Origin: Tolypeutes matacus
Taxonomy: Eukaryota > Chordata > Mammalia > Cingulata > Chlamyphoridae
Direction: 5' to 3'
Length of the DNA stretch: 64,000 nucleotides
Assembly (NCBI GenBank): GCA_026826555.1
Contig: JAKSZT010017954.1
Span: 1,605,336 to 1,669,335 of the forward strand
This document shows positions 47,551 to 61,200 of this stretch, in pieces. The notes beneath the pieces are model-generated. The model was given only the letters and a program-made list of their open reading frames with translations, had not been told where the DNA came from and made no database searches. The position numbers and the translations under genes were made by a program. How positions within the stretch are numbered: position 1 is the stretch's first letter; each line of letters starts with the position of its first letter.

Positions 47551-48199
47551 AGGCCTGGCATGGAGGGGCCTGGGCTGGGGAGGGGGCCTGCAGGTGTTGG
47601 GACTTGGAGCACAGGGGTGTGGGCGTGAGGGTGGGATTGAAAGCTGTCGGCAGCAGGGTGGCCCCCACACCCCAGCAAGGGTCTCTGTGGCTGAAACATT
47701 TGGCTCCATTTTCCATGGGTGCGGTAAAACCTTCCTTGGGTCTCGACCAGTCTCGGCTGTGGCCTCCTATCAGGGACCGTCCACCAGGACTCGTCTTGCA
47801 AAAACTGGAGCCATGATTTGCCCAGGCATCCTGTTCTAGCCTACCCTAGACGTTGTGAAATGGGCATGCCCTTTTCAAGAGACTCTCAGCATTCCTCTTT
47901 CTCTGGTGATATAGTATGTCGGAAGTGTCACTCGAAGTACTTCCAAAAAAGAAGGAAAAATAAGAACCTGGAAACGCCATTTGTATGGGCAGGTCAGGCG
48001 ACAGCAGTTAGCTCAGGTGTTTGCAGAGCCGGCTAGAGACCCCAGCCTGCACTGCCATCCTCATCTTCACCTCCCGTCCAGCCGTAGCCCCGTGCTTCTC
48101 CCAGTGCTGTCGGAGCCATCACTGCCACGTATAGCGCATGCTGTTCCTTCTCCTAGAGTAGCTCTCCCCAGCCCCTTCCCACACTGCCAGCCTGGCAAA

Positions 48200-48425
48200 C
48201 TTCTACTTATCCCTCAAAACCCAGCTCATACCTTGCTTCCTCTGAAGTCTTCCCTGACTTCCTCCCCAAGGAGACTTAATCCCTCCCCCTCTGTTTTTCC
48301 AGAGCACTCCGGCCAGAGCTGCGTTCCGACTCTTGGCAGCACACGCTGGAGTTTCTCTCTCTAAGGCTCTACCTCCCCTGTGAGATTGGGAGCCCCTCAA
48401 GCCACAGCCCCTGTGCCCACACACA
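48200..48425 (+). repeat. L2 3' region, sense
   Basis: ttatccctcaaaacccagct, gaagtcttccctgacttcct and gagattgggagcccctcaag resemble L2. The 3' end is about 230 bp before the exon at 48653. Confidence 0.6.
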
Positions 48426-48652
48426 TGACAAAGGAAAGAGCAGAAGAGGCCGGCACCCACCTCGTGGTGGGCAGTGGTGCCCCTCAAAGGTCCCAAGGCT
48501 GCTCTTTTCCCCTCCACCCCCACAGGGTCAGGCCTCACCTGTGAACGCAGGTCATTCTGCCAAGCCCCGAACTGTGAAGCAATGGCCTGACGGCTACCGC
48601 CCGAGCCTGCCTTGTTGGTGACTAACGTCCTTTCTCCCTCTCGCCTTCCTAG

Positions 48653-48701
48653 GGCTGACGAGATTGAAATGATCATGACGGACCTCGAAAGAGCAAATCA
48701 G
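48653..48701 (+). CDS. CUX1: CUX1 interior coding exon (fifth in window)
   Basis: This 49-nt exon (1 + 16 codons, ending in phase 0) encodes ADEIEMIMTDLERANQ. The acceptor has a pyrimidine-rich tract ending ccttcctag, and the donor is CAG|gtagga. It stands alone between a 30.7-kb and an 8.7-kb intron and would be easy to miss by length alone. The match to CUX1 and the exact phase on both sides make the call firm. It continues the coiled coil. Confidence 0.95.
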
Positions 48702-49894
48702 GTAGGAATTTCCATGGCTTTTGACCATAAAACTCTAGTAGCATACCCACTTCTGTCTAGGAGTGACTCTCTCCAAGTTAGAAGCCCAATTTTTCTTGTG
48801 TTTTTAATGTACAACTGTCAACATAAATACTTTCTCTGATGTTTTTAGATGTTAAAAAATAAATAATACATGAAAAGTTCCAGGCATTTGTTTTCCCTCA
48901 GGAGAGTCTTTGTTGTGGTCCCAGCATCTCAAACATCCCGTGGGGGGCATCCGCTACAAAGTGGCTGCTACTTTTTCTTTTTCTTAATCCATCTCTTAAA
49001 TACCCGTCCCTGTACAGGGCGTCAGTTACACTGCAGAGTTGTGGGAACGAGAGTTGTCACCACCTTCTAGTCGGAGAACTCGACAGCTCCCCGGGTTGAA
49101 GCCAGTGGCTTTGGAGAGGATGCCCTGCCCAGTACCGCTCCCCCAGCCTATCCTATCCCCCGTGGCTGTAGCCTTAGTCACCAGAGATGGTTGGATGGTT
49201 GCTAGAATGTACCTCGCACACCGTCCAGCACAAAGTAGGCACGTAGCATCCGGTGGGTCTAAAGACGCAGCTGCCCAGAAAATTCAGCCACCCCAAAGAA
49301 CCCCTTCCCTCCCCCCGAGGGCTCCATATAACAGTAAAACATATTGTTTTAGTAAATGGAGCTGCAGCTCTACAAAGAAACAAGTCCCCGTCTTATTTTC
49401 TCTATTTGCGGAGAGAAGGAGCCACAGTTGTGATGTGTGTCTCAGCCCCAGAAGGCCACCAGCCGTGGCCTCTCCCCATTCCATTTACAGCTGGGCGGCT
49501 GCAGCGCAGGAGAGTGACGGGGTCTGCCCAGGGCTGCCGGGCGATGGAGAGCCTCCTAGGACCTCTGCAATCTCTGCTTGCCACCTTGCATGCGTCCCAC
49601 AGGGCATCTGCCCCTTTGCAAATGCTCAAGACAAAGCATGCTTGTCCATTCTTTGGCCAACAGTGACCTTCAGAAGTCTAACTGAAATATAAAAGTCAGT
49701 TTCTACACAGGAGTGGTCATAGAACGTGTGGGTTTTTTCTTGTGACTACAGCGTTGCATCCTCAGACTCCCCACTGCGTGGCCAGGCCTGGCACACAGAA
49801 GGCACTTAGTAGGGCCGCATGGAATGACTCACCTCCGGAAGCAGCAGAGTCGGTTAGAGTGCTAGTGAGAACAGCTGCTATCGGGGAAGAGGTC

Positions 49895-50050
49895 TTTCAT
49901 GCCTGCTGCTGTTCTGAGCACCTTACGTGGGTTAACTCGCTTAAGCCTCACAGCATCCCAAAAGATGATGCTAATGTTGTTCCCACTTTACGGATGAGGA
50001 GACCAAGGCCAGGAGCTGGCAGGCTGCAGAGCCAGGACCCTTGACCACCA
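49895..50050 (-). repeat. MIR, antisense
   Basis: gttaactcgcttaagcctca, cccactttacggatgaggag and accaaggccaggagctggca are the complement of the MIR core. Confidence 0.75.
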
Positions 50051-50594
50051 TGCTCAGAAACTGGACGCAGCATGCAGGCTTACTTTTTTTTTTCTTTTAG
50101 AAACTGCGTGGTTCCACAAACGCCTTGACCCCACACATCTCCTTGCTATAAAGCGTGCTTCTGCTTCATCTCCCAGAGGTGCTTAAGCATCTAGTTACTT
50201 TCCTTTGCTAAATTAATTTGCTTTTGCTCCTTCATTCCTACTCAGTCTGTGCTGCTCAACTTTGTGGAGATGTTAAACCAGAGGCAATTACTCGAAGCAG
50301 TCACCCTTCTTTGTCACACGATTGCCATTTGTGTTTCTCAGATTTCTATACATCCTCACACAACACACACACACAGGCAGTCTGGGACGTGCGTCCCTCT
50401 TTGATGGCACTCTTGGGGCAAGCCCTGCTTTGTCAGCCACACAACCTTGCCCTGCAGGGGCTGGCTGTCTGTGGTCTCGGGGGCAGCCCCCAGGGACTGA
50501 GAAAGGAGGTCAGGGTCGCTGCCCTTCTCCAAGTGCTGCAGCCCACCCCATGGACCCCAGCCCCCACAGATCCCAGACAGGGCCCCAGAGAAAG

Positions 50595-50795
50595 GGACAG
50601 GCTCTGAAGTCCACTTAATTCACAACTAACTGGCTGTGTGGCCGTGGACAAGTGTCATTTCTTTATCCTAAAAAAACAAAGGAGAACAGGGAAGGGATAA
50701 CTAGTATTTCCTTTGCAAGCTTGTTTTGAGGTTTAGAGATAAAATGCCTGGGCAAGATGTAGGTGCTAAATAAATGTTAGCTGTACAGCTGCTAA
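50595..50795 (+). repeat. MIR, sense
   Basis: ctggctgtgtggccgtggac, gtcatttctttatcc and gtgctaaataaatgttagct give a near full-length MIR. Confidence 0.75.
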
Positions 50796-51097
50796 ACAAG
50801 CTCAGATTTGACAGGGAGAATTGTGAGGTCCTGCCTTGGGGAAAGGCCAGCAGCAGCACTTCTGCAGGGTGGAGGGTCTCACTAACTCACTGTCAGTTAA
50901 TGGCATGAAATAGCTGCCAAAGAAATTGATGTACGCTCAGGCTACATTAATAGAAATAGAGTTTCTAGAATGAAGGAAGTGGTGATTCTGCTCCGATTTG
51001 TGGCAATTAGTCCAGGGAATTACATTTTATCCTGGGAGCCACTTTGTAAGAAAAACAGTAAATTCAGAGGCCACTCCACAACAGTGATAGGGCCCCA

Positions 51098-51123
51098 ACA
51101 CACACACACACACACACACACAC
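51098..51123 (+). repeat. (CA)n microsatellite
   Basis: About 13 uninterrupted CA units. Confidence 0.97.
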
Positions 51124-52480
51124 GAGGTTCAGGGACTTTGCTGATCCTTGAGAAGCCGGGAAAGAAGATGAGACAGAGGAACTTGACACTAAGGCACAAG
51201 GGAATCATTCAAGGGGAAAGGAGTTGACTTTTTCTGAGAGGCACCAGAGAATAGGAGTATGGCCAAGTGGGAGGCTCATGGGAGGAAATTTCCTCCTAAC
51301 CTAGAAAAGCTCTTTCTCAATTCTGGCTCTCCAGGATGCCTAGCACTGCCTCTGGAGGGTGTGAGCTCTCTGTCACCAGAGCTGTGTAAGCAAAGGTGGG
51401 CCAGCCCTTACCAGGAGTATGAGATGGAGAAACGGACCGTGATTAACAGAAAGAGGGACTGGACTAGACAACACAATGGGTCCTTTTGATCTTGAATTCT
51501 AAGATTTTAGGGACACATAAATGAACCCAGCAGCCCAAGAGAGCATCCAAGAAAGAAAAGCATAAGTTCTGGGATGTTGAAAGAGTGAGGCCTGGGGAAA
51601 GAAAGGAAATCGAAGTGAAGGTCTGGGGGGAAACCAGAAATGTGCCTTGGGCCTCAAGCAAGAAGAAAAAAACTCCCCGGTGGACACGAGGGAGTGGTGA
51701 ACATGAGGAGGGAGAGCGTCATGGTGGAGGCCCCAATCTGGAAGGCTGTGCTGAACTGAAGCTGTATCAGGTTATGCAGTGCAGCTAGCACCTGGGGAGG
51801 TGCGGGGTGGGAGTGTGGGGCGAGCGGAGGGGCCCAGCCAGGTCTGGTGGAGGGCTGCGAGTGCCCGGCCCGAGAGGAGGACTCAATCCCGAGGGCAGAG
51901 GGTGGGAAAGAGCAGAGCTGGGCCCTCACAGCACCACTCTCGTTAAACGTCAGAGAACAGGTGGGCGCCAGGGGGAAGCCACGAGAGCAGTCAGCAGCTG
52001 TGGTGACAGAACAGGGGACAGACAGCAAAGGCCTACGAGGCCTTCCCAGTGCAGGTAAGACGGAGGCAGGGCGGGCGGAAGGCGCAGCCTTGTGGAGAGA
52101 GCCACTCACAGGTACCGGCACAGTTGACGTCTGCACCTTCCCCATCAGGGGACATCCCCAGGAGGAGCAATTTCCTAGTTCGTTGGCATGTAATGTTATT
52201 TTTGCTCAAGTCTTACCGTCAGAATGTTCTACGGAGACCCGAAGCTCTGTTTTATTGCTGAAGTACTTGTGATTCTGTTGTGGAAAACTAGAAGTGCAGC
52301 CAGCACCGTTAATTAAGGACGTGTCTCCTGTACACCTGTTAGACTGATTGGAAGCCATAAAGTTTCAGCACTTTCAAAACGTCACAATAAACCGGAAGAC
52401 ACAACTTTATCCTCCATGGCCACCTGAGGGCCTGTCACCGGCTTTGGGAATTCGGTCCTATCTCAACATGGCCAGACGTC

Positions 52481-52574
52481 CCTGTAGAGGGCGTCTGCTG
52501 CCCCTCCTTTGAGGACAGCCCTGATCAGGGCTGCTGGTGGCACAGGGCCACCACCATGGGGCCAGGGGGCGCCA
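52481..52574 (+). promoter_or_regulatory. Pair of CTCF-like motifs, same orientation
   Basis: cctgtagagggcgtc (52481-52495) and gccagggggcgcca (52561-52574) each resemble the CTCF core. The second has the strong AGGGGGCGC centre. They are 80 bp apart in GC-rich sequence. Confidence 0.4.
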
Positions 52575-52769
52575 TTGGTGTGAGTTGTCCTCCTCCTGTT
52601 AAGGCTGCCCTAAAGGAAGACTTTTCAAGGTAAGGTCAGGGTTGAAAACCACAATCTAAGTTAACTAAGGAGAAGCCAAGGGTAGAGAGAAATGTGGAGA
52701 GCCAGAGAAACTTGTAGCAAGGTGTGGCATTGACCTTGACAGGTTTTTATGTTCAGATGGGGAAGAATT

Positions 52770-52920
52770 ACTGGGGTTGGGGTGAGGAGACTTAAGTTTA
52801 AAGCCAGATCCACCGTTTCCTACTCACATGGCCCTGAGCAAATCCTTCGACTCCCAGTGTCTCTGTTTCCCCCTCTGTAGGATCAGGGTCATTCACCCTT
52901 CTGTGAGAGAGGGCACCCAT
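52770..52920 (+). repeat. MIR, sense
   Basis: cactcacatg.., then gccctgagcaaatccttcga and tgtctctgtttccccctctg, followed by taggatcagggtcattc, fit MIR. Confidence 0.65.
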
Positions 52921-53089
52921 TCACCTGTGCCTCCATTCAGGTGGCAAGTGGGGTGGAGGGTGCTGGTCAGCTGACCTGGACATGGGGAGAGGAGCCTCAC
53001 TTACCCAGGTGGGCCCGCTGCCACCACAAGCTCCGTCCCTGAGTGGGGAGGAAGGTGGCGGGAGGGTTGGGGTTGGAGCGATGGGATTT

Positions 53090-53330
53090 GAGAAGGACTC
53101 AGGCAGCCATTGCTGGCTGAGCCCAGGCATGCGCACAGCTTCTGGAAGCTAGAAAAAGCCAGACTCGAGTCCCCTAGAGCCTCCAGAAGACCGGCGTTCT
53201 GCCGCTGCCTTGGTCTTAGCCTCCTGAGACTCATTTCAGGCTTCTGACTCCAAAACTGTAACATAAGAAACTGGTGTTGTTTTAAGCCACTAAGTTTGTG
53301 GTCACCTGTCACAGCAGCCATAGGAAAGGA
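53090..53330 (+). repeat. MLT1-type LTR 3' part, sense (ERVL-MaLR)
   Basis: gcttctggaagctagaaaaa, gactccaaaactgtaacata, ttttaagccactaagtttg and cagcagccataggaaagg follow the MLT1 LTR end. It is an ancient solo LTR fragment with no viral genes nearby. Confidence 0.7.
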
Positions 53331-53544
53331 GTGCCTCCTCACAGACACGTGTTCCTAGCTAGGCCTCCACCCTCGGGCAGGCACAGGCCACCCCGGGGGC
53401 CACGGGGAGGGTGCTCGTCCCTGGTGTCCCCAAACCTGGTTTTAATGCCCACACATACAGAAGGGGACAAGAGACAAAACCTCGGCCCAAGAAGGGTGGC
53501 AGATTAGATGGGAGACCCCACATAAAGCCAGGAGCCCCAAAGGC

Positions 53545-53945
53545 CACACCTCAAATGGTGTACTGGGCTCACAACTGCTAAAGCAACAGGAGTTTACTGG
53601 TTCACAGTTTTTGAGGCTAGGAGTCCAAGATGAAGGCTTCGGAAGGCCTTGCTTCTCCCTGAATACTGTGGCATTCGGGGCTGGCTGCCAGTTTTCCTTG
53701 GTCCTTGGCTTTTCTGTCACATGGCGAGGCACTCGGAGCTGTCTCCTTTCTCCTGGGTCCATTGACTTCCAGTTTTTTTCCCGTGGCTTTTTTTCTCCAT
53801 GTCCAATTTCCTGTGCTTATAAGGACTTCGGCCATGTTGGATTAAGAGCACACACCTTCAAAGGCCCTATTTACAAATGGACCAGGGGTTGGGACCTGAA
53901 TATGCTTTTTGTGGGGAGCATGATTCAATCCTCCACAAATAGTGA
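53545..53945 (-). repeat. MLT1-type LTR, antisense (ERVL-MaLR)
   Basis: gagtttactggttcacagtt, tttgaggctaggagtccaag, cttataaggacttcggccat, aaaggccctatttacaaatg and atgattcaatcctccacaa follow the complement of an MLT1 LTR. It is about 400 bp and has no internal viral genes. Confidence 0.75.
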
Positions 53946-56900
53946 ACTGCGGGAAAAGCTTCCCCTGTAGGGGAGGCTCTGAGGATTCTCGTGGCTCAAC
54001 CTTGGCTCTGGGGGCAAAGAAAACCCATCTCCCTAGAGAATTCCCGCCACAGCTGCCTTACCCTGGGTGTTGTGCTGGGCCTCGACAGTGCCACCAGCCC
54101 CCCGTCTGGCTTCAGCTCCGTGAAGCTCTGCCTTTTCGTTCTCTGTGCTCTCAGCCTGGCTGCTGCCTGCCCCCTCTGTCCTCTGTCCCAGTGCTGCTCT
54201 CCTCCACATTTTCTGAATCAAATTTGTCAGACTTGGAGGTCTAGAAATAAGCTGACAGCATCTTTATTCCCGGTCTCATGTGTGCTCCTTTAGGGGACGA
54301 AGTTAGAGGGAAAGCACCCCTTCATTGCCCCTTCCTAGGGCCTTTTGGGAGCCCTGGGGCCTTCCCCTCGCTCCTTGGGCACCAGGAACCCACGATTTAG
54401 GCCGCTCTTCCCTGAATCACTTGGTAAGTAAACCCAGTGACAGACGTGAAACTGGCCCAGGGCAGCAGAACAGCACCTGTCCCCCTTCGGCAACACGAAG
54501 CTCTCCTGCAGCTCGTGAGGTGGCTGCTGCTGCATGGGTGGGACATGTCCCTGTTGGCTGGCGCATTTCTTGCGACAGTGTGTGACATGCCGCCCCCGCC
54601 TTGGTGGTGACTGCATTCTGCGCAGCAGTCTCCAGTCATTCCCCTGAAGAAAGCCTTCCATTTTAGGGTGAGGAAGCAGTACAGCTCTTGCAGGGAGTGG
54701 GAGGGACACCGCCACATGCAAGCCATGTCCTCATTTGTTCACTTGTCCTTCACTTTCCCCCATGCTTCCAGCAATTCCCCCATTCCTCAGAAAAGTACAC
54801 AAGGCAAGCAAGAGTCAGAAAGAGAAATCTCTCAGGAGGGCAACATAGGCTCACGGGGGAGCTGTGCTCACGGTCGGGTGGAGGTTGCTGCCAGCCTGCC
54901 CTGTCACCAGGCAGCACGGCCCTGGACATGTAGGCTTGTGCCTCTGCCTCTACAGGGGCAGGGAGAAGGGAGAGAGCCCATCAGGGAAGCAGAGCTGGGC
55001 GTCCCACGCTCACCACAGTCCTGGGCCTGGCGTTCCAGAACAGAAAACAGTGCCAAAGCTTGAAGTCTCCTGCCGTGGAAATCCGGTTCTAGAAGCACAA
55101 CTGCAGCTGGGAGAGCCTCGAAGCAAGCAATGCTGAAGCCCTGGCTGTACCATCTCCAGCTGCCAATGAGGGGCCACAGTGAGTTAGCAGCTGCAGAGAG
55201 AATTCATCCCAGCTGCACCCCAACAGCCAGTCCTGCTCCCTCCTCTCACGGCTTTTAGGACTGTTTTTATTTTTAATTGTTCTGCTTTGTGCATGTTTAA
55301 CTGCACAAACCACCTTAAACCCCCTCCTCCCTTTTTTGGATGCACTCAGTGTATAAATCTTCAATAGACATATAACCAAAGAGTTGCACTAAAAAAGTCA
55401 AGTCAAGCCAAATGTGTTAAAAAGGCTGTACCTACCAAGGGATAGGCCCCAGAGTGATCCTGGACGTGAACTTGGAAACTAAGTACAAGTGCAAAGGCTC
55501 AGGAGGAATTATGCAAACTGAGCACAGAGTCATCAGTGGCTACACCCCCTGCTCTGCAAGCCATTGGCCCTTGATGGAATGGTGTTTGCTCTAAGCGGAC
55601 AGGGCCCTCACGGGCCCCGGGGGTCTCCTCGCAAACTCACTGCCTGCGCAGTGCTGAACTCTAATAGTCCCAGAATTTCCTAAGTCAGTATGGTATTGCT
55701 ACCTTGTTGGCTGCCAACAGGACAGCTTCTCCACTAGGCTAAGAAGAGACTAGGAAATAGGGCAAAGTGCACATTTGTCCTGATGGTTACAGAGATTCTA
55801 TGTCCAGGAGTTCAGCTGAAGCTAAAGAGAAGAGTACATTTTTTGGTCATATGACATGATTATCAGAAGAACTTGGAATGACACATCTGGAAATAAACTG
55901 GGGGAAATCTTTTTCACTGAAGAGGAGACTTTGCTGCGGCCCTCATAGTTGAGTAGGCACAAACCAGAATCACACCTGCCACCTGGCCACACCAGCACGT
56001 TGCCCCCTGTTCCAGCGGGTCGTTCTAGACTCTGGAACAGAGAGGGGAGGAGGAGACTGGTACGCAGAGCATCACAGGCCTGACCAGGCTCCAGGTGAAC
56101 TGGATCACGTGCCGTTCCCAAGAGCTCCCCAAGAAGCAGGCAGGGGGCCATCGCTCCACCCTGGGCAGGCACGACTGCTTTTAGAAATAGCCTCATTTGT
56201 CTGCACGTGGAGCAGAGAGGGTCTCAGAACGACGCTGCGTGAGTGGACGTTCAGCTGCAGGCTGCCGGCCCATTCTTCATACATCACCCGATGGAGCAGC
56301 AGGGCCAGGGCGGGCTCAGTCTGGTCTCCCTGTGCCAGCGCTTCCTTAGCAGTTTACAGGTACACACTGTCATGCCACAAAATAAGCCCACACAGTGGTC
56401 CGCCTTGGCCAGGCTGTCCTCACTGATCTCTCTGTGATTCTGGTGGAAGGACGCCACACGGTGCTTCTCAGCCCGCACACCCAGTGGCTGCTCCTTTCCG
56501 TTTCCTGCCATCTCACACTTTCGTCTCAGTAACGCTTCTGAACAGATACTGTGTGTATCAGTCCTTGCAAGGTCCCTAAGAAACGAGTGGTTCTCCTGTT
56601 GTCAGAAGTGGGAAGGCGGAGGCTTGGCCGGGGAGGCAGCTTGCCCAGGCTCCTGTCTTTCCCCACACCCAGACTCTCTTCCTCTGACTACTGCTCCATG
56701 GAGCCTTCTCTGTCCAGTATGAGACCCTGGTCTGCTCGCCGTGACCATGGTGTCCTTGTCTGGAGGGAGGAACCCCCTCGTTTCCCCAGCAGCCCCTTCC
56801 TGCTCAGGCTCTGCCCTCTCCACCCCCAGCGCCTCTGGCCTCCCAGTCAGCCTGCTCGCTTTAGCCCCAGCACTGGCCTTAGAAAACTCGGTTAGGGAAA

Positions 56901-57378
56901 GGGGTAAACGTGTCGAAATGAGCCTGACTCTCACAGAAGAAGTGGCATTTACACCCTTTACATTTATGGAAATACTTTCTGAAGGAAAACAACCACAACA
57001 TTGTGCAGTTTTTAGGAAGAGAATGGCCAAAGTGTCTTTAATTCACTGTTTACCCATGAGAATTACTCCCAGGAGTAATCCTGCAATAAAATCTTCTTGG
57101 TCTATGAGAATAGAAAAAAAATTGAATCAAAAGACTCTATTTCCACTCGTATTTATTCAGTCTGGGAAATTCAGTGGGCCGGAGCGTGAGTATCAGCAGG
57201 GGATTCCTTACTCCTAGCGTTAAATTACTGTCATAATCGCTCAATTATTTCTTCCTTGTACTGTTTAAAATAAAAATCCATCACATTCTATGTTTTTTCC
57301 TAGCATTTATTAGGTTGAGTGTTTAGGAAAATCAATTACAGTCAGCCAGGCATGAATTGATGAATGTTCTTATAATAA

Positions 57379-58002
<624 letters not shown>

Positions 58003-58144
58003 TAGCAGCTGGCCTCGCACCTACAGTGCCCGCGTTCAGGGGAGTGAGGCCCCATTGCAGCCCTTTTAACCTCCTGAGTTTTCTAAGGTGAAACAAAACT
58101 AACTCTCAGGCAGAACTTTCCCATCTCTTTCCCTTCAGTGCTGT

Positions 58145-58290
58145 GCATGATTGGGAGCAATGTAATAGGTGAGCCATGCAGCTGGGCAAGCAGCTTCACC
58201 TCCTGGGCCTCGGTTTCCTTGTCTGAAAAGGGGGTTTTTTTACAAGGACTCAGGACGTTCTGATGAGCACAGTGCCTGCACAGAGGGTCC
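58145..58290 (+). repeat. MIR, sense
   Basis: gctgggcaagcagcttcacc, tcctgggcctcggtttcctt and gtctgaaaagggg fit the MIR core. A shorter MIR-like piece follows at 58380-58435 (cttaaactcactcttctgta). Confidence 0.65.
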
Positions 58291-58494
58291 TCGGGAAACC
58301 TTCGAGGTGACTGTCGTATTCTTGTGGTTGGCGTCTGACCCAGGAGTGCCAGTTTCTAGGCTCACCTCCACTGCTAGTTCATGTACAGACCTCAGGTTCT
58401 TAAACTCACTCTTCTGTAAAATAGCGACCAAGTCCTAAGTCCCCTTTAGCCCTAAAAGCCTGAGATGAGTGTCTTGCCGTGGCAAGCGTTCTTT

Positions 58495-58640
58495 TTTTTT
58501 TATTCATCAAAGATGTGTTGCGTCCTTGCTGTGTGCCAGGGCTCGTGGCAGACCCTGGGGAGACAACGAGGAATGAGGTGAGGCCCTTCCCAGAGAGATT
58601 TCAGCCTAATCGGGAAAAATTGCTATGGTGGTAAATCCGT
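58495..58640 (-). repeat. L2 3' end, antisense
   Basis: ttattcatcaaagatgtgtt, gctgtgtgccagggctcgtg and gaccctggggagacaacgag are the complement of the L2 tail. Confidence 0.6.
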
Positions 58641-59639
58641 ATGTCTGTTTGGCAGCCATTTTTTTCACCCAGTCTCTGAAATGGGGCATTGTTCCCTCAT
58701 ATCGACAAGGGAGCGGAAGCTCCGAGAACTTGACCGCCTGGCCCCTGCCCTGGTGCGCTTTCGGGCGGCATCCAAGCCAGGGCTTGACTGGGGTCTTCTG
58801 ACGCCCAGACAGTGGGGTTTACAGGGTTCCCCAGGAACGGATCAGAAACACTGGCAGACCTAAAGCAGGTTTTTTAGGCTTACAACCGTCTTTTAAGAAC
58901 GAATTTTTGTTTTCTTTTTAAAAACTGACATGACATAAAGCATGTTAAATAAGCGTTTCAGTATAAAGAAAGTTTTCCATTTAAGATTCCATCTTGCCCT
59001 TCATATGTCATGTCCTCCATACGTCATGGACACTAGTTCTTAATTTTACCCGAAACATACGCTTGGCTCGGCGGCTCCTCATCTGGGTGTAGCTGGGCTG
59101 GAGCAGGGCACGGCCGAGGCCAGGAGGCAGCACTGGGGGGCGGCAGGGGCTGCCATCGGAACCCACTCCTCCCAGCCTCTGGGGCCTCTTGGTCCTCTGG
59201 AGGAAGCCATCCATTCTCGTGCGTCTACACTGGGCTCCTGAGCGAAATGTTTTGATTGAGAGGATTTTTGGCACCATTCTGGGCTGCAGCAACCAAAACA
59301 TTTCAGAAGGAAATGAATGTTCCTGCAGGTAGAGTAAGTTGTGGGCCATGGGGTGCTCACACACTCCATCATCGCTAAGTGCCGTGTTTACATGGCATCA
59401 CTTCAGTCTTCCGGGGGCGGCCCTGCCAGGCTGGCAGCGACCTCACGTTCCCACAGAGACAGGAGCCCCAGCCCGTTGGGGAGCAGATGTCGGAACCTGG
59501 GCCAATGGAAAAATGGTCTGTTGGGTTTGGCTGGCAAAACTTGGCAGAGAAATAGTTGGTCTATAGATGCAGCAGAGGCCCAGGCGGGTCCACTGGTGTC
59601 TCAACGGAATCGGCAGTTCTAGAAGGTGAGCGGCCCCTT

Positions 59640-59880
59640 AGAGAGCTGCTTTGCATTAGGGACCATGCTGGGCTTAATAGGGTTAGTTTGCTTCTGCCTC
59701 ATCACACCAGTTGTCAGAGGTTAGTATTATTGTTGCCATCGTTTTACATATGAGGGAACTGAGGCTCAGAAGAGCTGGGTCATTTGCCCAAGGTCACTCA
59801 GCTTGGGCAAATGAGAAAGCCAGAATCGGAACTTGAGCTTGTTCTACTCAAGTCCATTCTTTTTCCACCACCTTCCTTCA
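59640..59880 (-). repeat. MIR, antisense
   Basis: gttttacatatgagggaact, gaggctcagaagagctgggt and tgcccaaggtcactcagctt form a textbook antisense MIR core. Confidence 0.88.
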
Positions 59881-60786
59881 TGTGCATTAAACGAGTCGAT
59901 CTATGGGAGGGTAATTTGCAGAATACTTACAGGTAAATATTAGCGAGTACACCTGGTAGGATCCAGCCTTCCAAGAGAGGCAGCAAGAAGGAAAGTAAAA
60001 CTGAGCTTCCTGTGCCCTCGCCTTTTCCCCCCGGTGGGGTAAAGGTAAAGGATTAGCTCAGGCTTAGAGCATTTGTCATAGGCTGGGTCCTAGGCTTACC
60101 ATCATTTCCCAGTCGGGCGTCCCTGGTACTGAGTGGTACTTTTGCATCTCGTTCATATTTAATATGAAAATGGCTGCAGGATGAAAGAGATGATTCTCCA
60201 GCATCTTTTCGGTCCTGGTAGGAGGACTCAGTAGACAGTTTTGTGACTTGTGATAATTCATGCAAGGTAGTTGGAAGTGAGGGGAGGCAGTGGGCTCAGA
60301 GACAACATCGGCCGGCACCCCACATCAGTTTCTGCGCTCTCTTCCCTCTGGAAGCGTGCCAGCACCACTGTGATCACTCAGGCCCTCTGCTTTTGACAGC
60401 ACATGTGGGTCTTCAAAGCATGCCATGCAGCCTTCCTGTCTCTTGGTGTCTGAGCCGTCAGGACTCACTCTCCCCAAGACCCAGCACCTTAGAGGACTGC
60501 AGGGCTCCTTGTAGGTCTTGGAACCCTGGAGCTGTGGAGGTTTCCCTGCTGGGACAGATTTGGGGTCTCCCCCGCCACAGAGGGCCTGTCATCATGTGAG
60601 TCCCTGTCCCCCGCCCCTGGCCCTGCCGCAGCCAGGTGTTCAGGCTTGGGGAAGTCGACTTCCGCCCTTCCTTCCTGGGCTTGTCTGAGCCAGGGCGCTG
60701 AACCTGGCTCCTCCCCAATCACCAAGGGGGTTCCCAGGCCCCAGCCCCCACTCCTGAACCACCATCTCCAAGGCAGGACTCGGCAC

Positions 60787-61200
60787 CTGTCTTAATTTCC
60801 GTGGGCTACCATAGCAGAGTTCCACAACCTGGGTGGCATCAAACAACAGACGTGGGTTCTCTCAGTCCTGAGGCTGGAAGACCGAAATCCAGCTGTCACA
60901 GGGCTGCACTCCCTCTGCCGAATCTCGGGACGAATCTGATCCCTGCCTCTCTCCTGGGTGCTGGCGGCTCCAACCTTCCTTGGCGGTGGCAGCAGCAGCT
61001 AGGTCTCTGCCTCCGTCCTCTCTCTCAACGTTTGTATCCAAACTTTCCCCCTTCCTAGGACCCCAGTCATATGGGATGGGGGGGTGTGCTCAGCTGTGTG
61101 AATCACATCCTCAAGGACCCTCTTTCCAAGTGGGCATCTTCACAGGGCCGGGGGCCAGGACTGGAGTGGGTCATTTGGGGGGACACAGGTCAACCCTAAG
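60787..61200 (-). repeat. MLT1-type LTR, antisense, near full length
   Basis: The 5' side has cttaatttccgtgggctacc, then acctgggtggcatcaaacaa; the far side has ggaccctctttccaagtggg and ggggggacacaggtcaaccc. The complement has the order of an MLT1 LTR. It is an ancient ERVL-MaLR solo LTR with no internal genes. Confidence 0.8.
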
